Assembly: GCA_023701125.1 (NCBI GenBank)
Contig: JAMPXO010000010.1
Span: 1 to 64,000 of the forward strand
Direction of reading: 5' to 3'
Source: Vicinamibacteria bacterium
GTDB lineage: Bacteria > Acidobacteriota > Vicinamibacteria > Fen-336
Length of the DNA: 64,000 bases
This document shows positions 58,886-64,000 of this stretch, in pieces. The notes beneath the pieces are model-generated. The model ran no database searches. It saw only the letters and a list, made by a program, of their open reading frames with translations, and had not been told where the DNA came from. Numbering within the stretch: position 1 is the stretch's first letter; each line of letters begins with the position of its first letter. Made by a program: the position numbers and the translations under genes.

Positions 58886-59266
58886 CTAGAACGCCGCGAT
58901 CAGGTCGATCTCGACCTGGACGTTGCGAGGCAGCCCGGCGGCCTGGATCGTCGTGCGGGCCGGCGGCTCGCCCTTGAAGTGGCGCGCATAGACCTCGTTC
59001 ATGCGCGGGAAGTCCTTCATGTCCGCCAGGTAGACCGTGGTCTTGACCACGTTGTCGGGGCTGACCCGGGCTTCCTTCAGCACCGCGAGCAGGTTCAGGA
59101 TCGCGCGCTCGGTCTGGGCCTCGATGTCGCCCTCCACGACCTCACCGGTCTCGGGGTCGATCGGAGTCTGGCCGGAGAGGAACAGCAGGCCGCCGGCGGC
59201 GACCGCCTGCGAGTACGGTCCGATCGGCTTGGGCGCCTGGTTGGAGTTGTAGATCTTCTTCGGCAC
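58886..59266 (-). CDS. ridA: RidA family enamine/imine deaminase
   Basis: A 126-aa trimeric RidA/YjgF protein that hydrolyses reactive enamines and imines formed by PLP enzymes. Key residues are present: Y18, and R104 in P-P-A-R-T-T. GTG 59266 has GGGAG upstream and matches family length; the longer frame from 59302 would add 12 unrelated residues. 51 nt from the upstream rel gene, probably co-transcribed. Confidence 0.93.
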   Translation of the reverse strand: MPKKIYNSNQAPKPIGPYSQAVAAGGLLFLSGQTPIDPETGEVVEGDIEAQTERAILNLLAVLKEARVSPDNVVKTTVYLADMKDFPRMNEVYARHFKGEPPARTTIQAAGLPRNVQVEIDLIAAF

Positions 59267-59317
59267 GGAGCTCCCTTTCTGGTGGTGGCGCGAGGATAAC
59301 AAGCCGCCCGCCGTTCG

Positions 59318-61489
59318 TCAGCGGCTGACGCCCTGGCGCTCCACGTCGAGCACGCCGGCGACGCCGCGGATCGACTTGACCACCTTCTCGAGGTGCTTGA
59401 GGTCCTGCACCCGCAGCGTCAGCTCGACGGCGGCGGTGCGATCGTCGAACGTGCGCGCCTCGGCGTTGCGGATGTCGGTGCCGAGGCCCGCCAGCACGGA
59501 GGTGATCGCCGCCAGCAGGCCGGGCCGATCCTCGACACCGACCGCGATCCGCACCTCGTAGGCGCTCTCGCCGTGGCGGTCCCACTCGACCGCGATCCGG
59601 CGCTCGGGGTCGTACATCAGGCTGGTGACGTTGGGGCAGCTCTGGGCGTGGACCGCGACGCCCTTGCCGCGGGTGATGTAGCCGACGATCGGCTCGCCCA
59701 TGATCGGGTTGCAGCAGCGGGCGCGGTAGACGAGCAGGTCGTCGCTGCCGGTGACCTTGATCCGCTCTTCGCCGACCCGCAGCAGGCGCTTGACCGCGTC
59801 GGTCAGCGGTCGCGCCTTCTCGGGCGGCGGCGCGTCCTTCAGCTTCTCGGGCGGCAGCAGCTTGGCGAGCAGGGCTCGAACCTCGACCTTGCCGTAGCCG
59901 ATGGCGCTGATCAGGTCGTCGGCCCTGGGCCCGGCGCCGAGCTCCGCGGAGAGCCCGTCGAGGCGGCCCGGCGTCGCCTGCAGCTTCTTGAGCGACAGGT
60001 CGTAACGCTTGAGCTCCTTGTCGAGGTGCTTGCGGCCGATGTCGAGCGCGCGCTGCCGCTCGTGCACGTTCAGCCAGTGACGGATCTTGGTGCGGGCACG
60101 GCTGGTGACCGCCAGCGTCAGCCAGTCGCGGCTCGGGTGGTGGCCCGGCGAGGTCAGGATCTCGATGATGTCGCCGTTGCGCAGCCGCGTCCGCAGCGGC
60201 ACGATCTTGCCGTTGACCCGGGCGCCGACGCACTGGTGGCCGACCTCGGTGTGGATCACGTAGGCGAAGTCGACCGGGGTCGCGCCGCGCGGCAGCGTCT
60301 TGACCTCGCCACGGGGCGTGAAGCAGTAGACCTCCTCCGGGTAGAGGTCCAGCTTGAGCGAGGTCAGGAACTCGTGCGGGTCCTGCACCTCCTGCTGCCA
60401 CTCGAGCAACTGGCGCAGCCAGGCGAAGGCCTGGTCGTCGTGCTCGACGCCGCTCTTGCCCTCCTTGTACTTCCAGTGTGCCGCGATGCCCTCTTCCGCG
60501 ACGCGGTGCATGTCGTGGGTGCGGATCTGGACCTCGAACGGGTGGCCCTCGTCGCCGACCAGCGAGGTGTGGATCGAGCGGTAGCCGTTCGGGCGCGGCA
60601 CGGCGATGAAGTCCTTGATCCGGCCGGGCACCGGCCGCCAGGCATTGTGGAGCACGCCCAGCACGGCGTAGCAGTCGGGCACCGAGTCGACCAGGATGCG
60701 CAGCGCGACGAAGTCGTAGACCTGCTCGAGGTCGATGCGCTGGCGGCGCAGCTTCTGGTGGATCGACCACAGGCGCTTGATGCGGCCCTCGACCTCGGCG
60801 GCGATGCCGGCCGCGCCGAGCTTCTCCTCGACGGCCGCTCGCACTCGCGAGATGAAGGCGGTCGCTCGCTGCCGGCGCTCGGCGACGCGGGCGGTCAGGT
60901 CCTTCCAGCTCTCCGGGTCGAGGTGCTGGAAAGCCAGTTCCTCGAGCTCGTTCTTCAGCCGGCTCATGCCCAGCCGGCCGGCGATCGGCGCGTAGATGTC
61001 GAGCGTCTCGCGGGCGATCTTCTGGCGCCGCTCCTCGGCCAGGAAGTGCAGCGTGCGCATGTTGTGGAGGCGGTCGGCGAGCTTGACGAGGATGACGCGG
61101 ATGTCGTCGACCATCGCCAGCAGCATCTTGCGGTACGTTTCCGCCTGGCGCTGCTCGGAGGTGGCGAACGGGATCTTGCTGATCTTGGTCACGCCCTCGA
61201 CGATGTGCAGGACGTCGGGGCCGAAGTAGTCCTTCAGCCGCTCCGGCGTGGTCAGCGTGTCCTCGAGCACGTCGTGGAGCAGGCCGACCGCGACGCAGGT
61301 CGGGTCCATCTGCATCTCGGCCAGGATGCCGGCGACCTCGAGCGGGTGGATGAGATAGGGCTCGCCCGAGGCCCGCGTCTGCCCCTTGTGCTCGACAGCG
61401 GAGAAGATGTAGGCCTTGCGCAGCAGCTCGAGGTCGGCAGTCGGGTGGTGCCGACGGACGGTCTCGTGGATGTCCTCGAAGCGAATCAT
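59318..61489 (-). CDS. rel: Bifunctional (p)ppGpp synthetase/hydrolase (Rel/SpoT)
   Basis: A 723-aa stringent-response enzyme. The HD hydrolase domain is intact (H-D at 72-73 and E-D at 76-77, with further HD histidine and aspartate in K-L-A-D-R-L-H-N-M), as is the synthetase domain (about 235-345: R-I-K-D-F-I-A-V-P-R-P-N-G-Y-R-S-I-H-T). TGS about 390-450 and C-terminal ACT about 645-720 follow, with a zinc-finger-like C-C in A-R-C-C-N-P near 595. So both making and degrading (p)ppGpp are expected. Start ATG 61489 has only a weak ribosome site. Only long-form RSH in the window. Confidence 0.95.
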   Translation of the reverse strand: MIRFEDIHETVRRHHPTADLELLRKAYIFSAVEHKGQTRASGEPYLIHPLEVAGILAEMQMDPTCVAVGLLHDVLEDTLTTPERLKDYFGPDVLHIVEGVTKISKIPFATSEQRQAETYRKMLLAMVDDIRVILVKLADRLHNMRTLHFLAEERRQKIARETLDIYAPIAGRLGMSRLKNELEELAFQHLDPESWKDLTARVAERRQRATAFISRVRAAVEEKLGAAGIAAEVEGRIKRLWSIHQKLRRQRIDLEQVYDFVALRILVDSVPDCYAVLGVLHNAWRPVPGRIKDFIAVPRPNGYRSIHTSLVGDEGHPFEVQIRTHDMHRVAEEGIAAHWKYKEGKSGVEHDDQAFAWLRQLLEWQQEVQDPHEFLTSLKLDLYPEEVYCFTPRGEVKTLPRGATPVDFAYVIHTEVGHQCVGARVNGKIVPLRTRLRNGDIIEILTSPGHHPSRDWLTLAVTSRARTKIRHWLNVHERQRALDIGRKHLDKELKRYDLSLKKLQATPGRLDGLSAELGAGPRADDLISAIGYGKVEVRALLAKLLPPEKLKDAPPPEKARPLTDAVKRLLRVGEERIKVTGSDDLLVYRARCCNPIMGEPIVGYITRGKGVAVHAQSCPNVTSLMYDPERRIAVEWDRHGESAYEVRIAVGVEDRPGLLAAITSVLAGLGTDIRNAEARTFDDRTAAVELTLRVQDLKHLEKVVKSIRGVAGVLDVERQGVSR

Positions 61490-61540
61490 GCCGAACTTTC
61501 AGTCTACGCCGACGCCTCGCGAGCGCGTGCGCGGGCTTCG

Positions 61541-61570
61541 TTGACGGGGTGGTGGCCGGGTGCCTATACT
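61541..61570 (+). promoter_or_regulatory. Sigma70-type promoter of the TPR lipoprotein gene
   Basis: TTGACG (61541-61546), 18-nt spacer and TATACT (61565-61570), giving a leader of about 55 nt before ATG 61632. Divergent to rel. Third promoter here with an 18-nt spacer. Confidence 0.75.
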
Positions 61571-61631
61571 TCGATGCTTCAAGGGTTTCGCTGCCGTTTT
61601 TCCCCCCTACTCGATCCGGGAGTCGTCGCTC

Positions 61632-62624
61632 ATGAGGTCTTCCGCCAAGGCGCTCGTCGTCTGCTGTCTCGCTGCCACTGCCCTCGCCGGCTGCGGTCCG
61701 CTCCAGGCCAAGCTGGCCTTCAAGGACGGCAACAAGTTCTACAAGGAAGAGAACTTCAAGCTGGCGGTGGAAGAGTACGAGAAGGTGGTCAAGCTCGAGC
61801 CCAACCTGCCCGAGGGCCATTTCTACCTGGCCAGCTCGCACCAGGCGTTGTTCCGCCCCGGCAAGGAGACCGCGGAGAACGCGGACCACCTCAAGATCGC
61901 GGTCGAGGAGTACCGCAAGACGCTCGACCTGCTGCCGTCGCCGCAGACCGAGAGCCAGAAGATGCTGCGCCGGAACACGCTGGGTGCGCTGACCGCGATC
62001 TTCTCGGACGACCCGCACAAGGACTACGACGTGGCGCGCGGATACGCCGAGCAGTTGCTGTCCGAGGCGCCGACGGACCCGAAGAACCTGTTCGCGATGG
62101 CGAACCTCTACGAGAAGTTCGAGAAGATCGCCGAGGCCGAGCAGACGTACAAGACGGCGTCGGAGAGCAACCCGCAGGACGTCAAGGCCTGCGGGGCGCT
62201 GGCCGCCTTCTACAACAAGCCGCTGTGGGAGGGGAAGTCGAAGTTCGACGACGCCATCGCGGAGCTGAACCGCTGCGCGTCGCTGGCGCCCGACGATCCG
62301 ACCGGCTACTACAAGGTCTCGACGTTCTTCTGGGACAAGGCGTTCCGTGACCCCGCGCTGTCGGACCAGCAGAAGGACAACTACGCGGACCAGGGCCTGG
62401 CCGCCGTCGACAAGGCGCTGTCGCTGAAGCCGGACTACGTCGATGCCCTCGTCTACAAGGGCCTGCTGTACCGCGTCAAGGCGCTGGTGACGACCAACCC
62501 GCGCGAGCGGCAGCGCTTCGTCGAGGAGGCGCAGATGCTCCAGAAGCGGGCGCTCGACCTCAAGAAGCAGCAGCAGGAGGCCGCCGAGGCCGCCGCGGCC
62601 GCCGCGCCGGCCCCCGCCCAGTAG
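61632..62624 (+). CDS. TPR-repeat outer-membrane lipoprotein
   Basis: A 330-aa lipoprotein: signal peptide with lipobox L-A-G-C, lipidated C21. Six or so TPR motifs follow, for instance G-N-K-F-Y-K-E-E-N-F-K-L-A-V-E-E-Y near 34-50, and a final Q/E/A-rich tail. Acidic-residue-rich and soluble, so it probably faces the periplasm. ATG 61632 is chosen over upstream in-frame starts because it opens the signal peptide. Function unknown; in this kind of genome, such lipoproteins often act with secretion or gliding machinery, but nothing here proves it. Confidence 0.8.
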   Translation: MRSSAKALVVCCLAATALAGCGPLQAKLAFKDGNKFYKEENFKLAVEEYEKVVKLEPNLPEGHFYLASSHQALFRPGKETAENADHLKIAVEEYRKTLDLLPSPQTESQKMLRRNTLGALTAIFSDDPHKDYDVARGYAEQLLSEAPTDPKNLFAMANLYEKFEKIAEAEQTYKTASESNPQDVKACGALAAFYNKPLWEGKSKFDDAIAELNRCASLAPDDPTGYYKVSTFFWDKAFRDPALSDQQKDNYADQGLAAVDKALSLKPDYVDALVYKGLLYRVKALVTTNPRERQRFVEEAQMLQKRALDLKKQQQEAAEAAAAAAPAPAQ

Positions 62625-62665
62625 CCATTCATAGCCCGGCGCTCGCCGGGATCGATCCGCCGTCA

Positions 62666-62700
62666 GCGGCCAGGCCTTCGGGTCTGGCCGCTTGCAGTTT
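62666..62700 (+). terminator. Hairpin terminator of the TPR lipoprotein gene
   Basis: An 11-bp stem (62666-62676 with 62681-62691, one G-U) and a TTCG tetraloop, followed by TTGCAGTTT. The UUCG-type loop closed by C-G-like pairs is typical of stable RNA hairpins. A second smaller hairpin (CCCGGC-gctc-GCCGGG) precedes it. The rest of 62625-62864 has no gene. Confidence 0.7.
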
Positions 62701-62806
62701 CGGCCGCGGCCCCGGGGCAACCGCCGTGGCCCGGGCGCAGGCCGCCTGGCCGGACTTCCGTGACGGCCTGGACGTGTGGCCCACCACCGGCCGGCCAAGA
62801 CACGAA

Positions 62807-62841
62807 GAGCCGGGAGCCGTCTGCTCGACGGGTCCCGGCTC
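62807..62841 (-). terminator. Hairpin terminator of the exb operon
   Basis: A 9-bp stem GAGCCGGGA/TCCCGGCTC plus an inner 5-bp stem CCGTC/GACGG separated by one G-G mismatch. It follows the last exbD stop by 24 nt on the minus strand and is followed there by a short T-rich stretch (TTCGTGTCTT). Confidence 0.65.
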
Positions 62842-62864
62842 GGGGCGGAAGATCGGTGCGGAGA

Positions 62865-63392
62865 CTACTGGGCGCTGGCCGGGGCGGGCGCCGTGCCCTC
62901 GGAGGCCGCGACCTGGCTCTCGGAGATGATGCCGATGCGCTCCACGCCGGCGCCGCGGGCGATGTCCATCGCCTCGACGACCTTCATGTAGAGCACCTTG
63001 CCCGAGGCCTTGACGAACATCGTCTTGTCCGAGCGGGTCTGGAAGATGTCCTTCAGCCGCTCGTCGAGCTCGTCGAGCGAGCCGACGGGGCTCTTGTTGA
63101 CCGTGATCGCCCCGGAGTCCTCGATCGCGAGGACGACGGTGTTGGTCTGCTGCGGCTTGTCCGCCTGTGGCCGGTCGGCCTGCGGCAGCGCGATGTCGAG
63201 CCCGCGCTGGGCGGTCGGCGTGACGACCATGAAGATGATCAGCAGCACCAGCAGCACGTCGATCAGCGGCGTGATGTTGATGTCGGACATCGAGCCCGAC
63301 GACATGGGCTTGGTGGCCTCGTGGGAGTGGACGATCCAGCGCCGCTTCTTGGGCGCCTGACCCGGCTTCTGGGGGGCCTTGGGCTGTGCCAT
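62865..63392 (-). CDS. exbD: ExbD/TolR-type proton-channel subunit (2)
   Basis: A 175-aa protein: basic N-terminal tail of about 33 residues, one membrane helix (about 43-58) with the proton-binding aspartate in T-P-L-I-D-V-L-L-V-L-L-I-I-F-M, then a periplasmic domain (about 65-160) with K-S-P-V and V-K-A-S. The motif S-D-I-N-I-T-P-L-I-D is the family signature. It works with ExbB/TolQ to power TonB or Tol. Ala/Pro-rich C-terminal tail. 4 nt separate it from the other exbD. Confidence 0.9.
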   Translation of the reverse strand: MAQPKAPQKPGQAPKKRRWIVHSHEATKPMSSGSMSDINITPLIDVLLVLLIIFMVVTPTAQRGLDIALPQADRPQADKPQQTNTVVLAIEDSGAITVNKSPVGSLDELDERLKDIFQTRSDKTMFVKASGKVLYMKVVEAMDIARGAGVERIGIISESQVAASEGTAPAPASAQ

Positions 63393-63396
63393 CTTC

Positions 63397-63819
63397 CTAG
63401 CCCTCCACCGAACGCTCGGCGATCAGCGCCACTTCTTCGACGCCGGCCTCGCGGCACAAGTCCATCACCCGCATCACCTCGGAGTACTCGAGGTTCTCGT
63501 CCGCCTTCAGGTAGACGACCTTCTCGGTCAGGTCCTCGAGCAGTTCCTTGAGCTTGGGCGTCAGCTCGGCCTGGCTCTCGAGCCGCACGTTCTTGAGGAA
63601 GATCTCCTTCTTGAGCGTGAGCCCGACCGTGATGTTGTCCTTCTCGTCCTTCTTCTCCTTGGTGTTGCCCGCCTTCGGGAGCGTCACGTCGACGCCCTTC
63701 GAGATCATGGGCGTGATCACCATGAAGATGATCAGGAGCACGATCATGATGTCGGCCATGGGCGTGACGTTGATGTCCGACATCGAGCCGCCCTTGCTGC
63801 CGCCGACTGCCATCGACAT
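63397..63819 (-). CDS. exbD: ExbD/TolR-type proton-channel subunit (1)
   Basis: A 140-aa paralogue of the following gene with signature S-D-I-N-V-T-P-M-A-D-I-M-I-V-L-L near 13-28, giving the conserved aspartate in the helix, and a periplasmic domain with K-A-D-E-N near 104-108. Two tandem ExbD-type genes behind one ExbB occur in several Gram-negative phyla; the pair may form a hetero-oligomer. ATG 63819 has GGAGGA 9 nt upstream; an ATG 39 nt earlier lacks one. Confidence 0.9.
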   Translation of the reverse strand: MSMAVGGSKGGSMSDINVTPMADIMIVLLIIFMVITPMISKGVDVTLPKAGNTKEKKDEKDNITVGLTLKKEIFLKNVRLESQAELTPKLKELLEDLTEKVVYLKADENLEYSEVMRVMDLCREAGVEEVALIAERSVEG

Positions 63820-63846
63820 GTGCGGATCTCCTCCGGGGGATATCGC

Positions 63847-63874
63847 GGGTGCGCCCACTGCGGCGGGCGCACCC
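63847..63874 (-). other. Hairpin between exbB and exbD
   Basis: A 10-bp perfect stem GGGTGCGCCC/GGGCGCACCC with an 8-nt loop, in the gap between the exbB and first exbD genes. It could stabilise the upstream message or allow partial termination; no T-run. Confidence 0.6.
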
Positions 63875-63900
63875 TCCCCCTGGTCAGCCCCAGTCGGGCC

Positions 63901-64000
63901 TTACGCGCCCTTCTTCATCAGGAAGTCGAGCAGCTCGGACGCCGTGTTGTCCATCTCGACCGTGAAACCTTCGACGCGGCCGTTGAAGTAGTTGTAGGCC
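63901..64000 (-). CDS. exbB: ExbB/TolQ-type proton channel, C-terminal end (partial)
   Basis: Minus-strand frame read from the window edge: A-Y-N-Y-F-N-G-R-V-E-G-F-T-V-E-M-D, then S-E-L-L-D-F-L-M-K-K-G-A and a TAA stop at 63903-63901. This is the typical C-terminal end of MotA/TolQ/ExbB proteins (Y-N-Y-x-x-x-x-x-x-x-x-x-x-E-M). The rest lies beyond the window. Order exbB-exbD-exbD on the minus strand. Confidence 0.8.
   Translation of the reverse strand, partial: AYNYFNGRVEGFTVEMDNTASELLDFLMKKGA

Noticed and set aside
59142-62798. Very long open frames opposite or out of phase with real genes (for example antisense to rel)
   Set aside because: In GC-rich DNA the shadow frames stay open by codon bias. 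They lack homology, show low-complexity R/A/G/P composition and coincide with clearly recognised genes.
1-64000. tRNA, rRNA, IS elements, prophage or integrase-bounded island
   Set aside because: I looked for conserved rRNA/tRNA segments, transposase and integrase motifs and found none. Base composition looks uniform except for the AT-rich glnA promoter.

Overview
The window is a high-GC (visibly about 70% or more) bacterial chromosome segment, densely coded, with no rRNA, tRNA, CRISPR array, phage or IS element that I can see. The gene content fits a Gram-negative aerobe with a periplasm and cytochromes c: a full cytochrome c maturation (Ccm) operon, ExbB/ExbD, lipoproteins and Tat substrates. 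Seven secreted PQQ-type beta-propellers, a PhoX-like protein and an MglA-type GTPase suggest Acidobacteriota (Thermoanaerobaculia/Vicinamibacteria-like) or a neighbouring phylum. This placement is inference only.

Layout. 0-9 kb: a penicillin-binding-type transpeptidase, a decayed VapB antitoxin, glutamine synthetase with a clear promoter, a cysteine-cluster protein, an orphan solute-binding protein overlapping into rlmN, a membrane PP2C/SpoIIE phosphatase and an MNT/HEPN toxin-antitoxin pair. 9-21 kb: malate dehydrogenase, a secreted beta-propeller, a trypsin-like protease, a polytopic membrane protein, a PhoX-like Tat protein, a HExxH protein, a DUF3311 protein with a sodium:solute symporter, and a VapBC pair with a conspicuous double operator. 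21-32 kb: a minus-strand run of beta-propellers with OsmC and an iron-type alcohol dehydrogenase, then HupE/UreJ and one more beta-propeller from a divergent promoter with a palindrome. 32-41 kb: a methyltransferase / Ser-Thr kinase / TPR lipoprotein operon, a second cysteine-cluster protein, a DUF349 protein and a rhomboid protease.

41-57 kb: one long plus-strand run. AddB-like nuclease, AddA helicase-nuclease and a small Fe-S nuclease are followed directly by ccmA-B-C-D-E-F-G-H-I and a VKOR-DsbA fusion. Most junctions are 4-nt stop/start overlaps, so DNA-end processing, haem delivery and thiol redox appear to be expressed as a translationally coupled series. 57-64 kb: an MglA-type GTPase fused to a degenerate histidine-kinase module, rpmB, ridA, a bifunctional (p)ppGpp synthetase/hydrolase, a TPR lipoprotein and the end of an exbB-exbD-exbD operon.

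The most unusual signal is not a gene. A dispersed repeat of about 90 bp, with two stem-loops preserved by compensatory changes, occurs four times. Three copies fill the gap between convergent genes, and the fourth has been absorbed into the 3' end of a nuclease gene as coding sequence. Other points of note are the VapBC operators, the GTPase/pseudokinase fusion, the Ccm-linked VKOR-DsbA fusion and several promoters placed so close to start codons that leaderless transcripts are likely.
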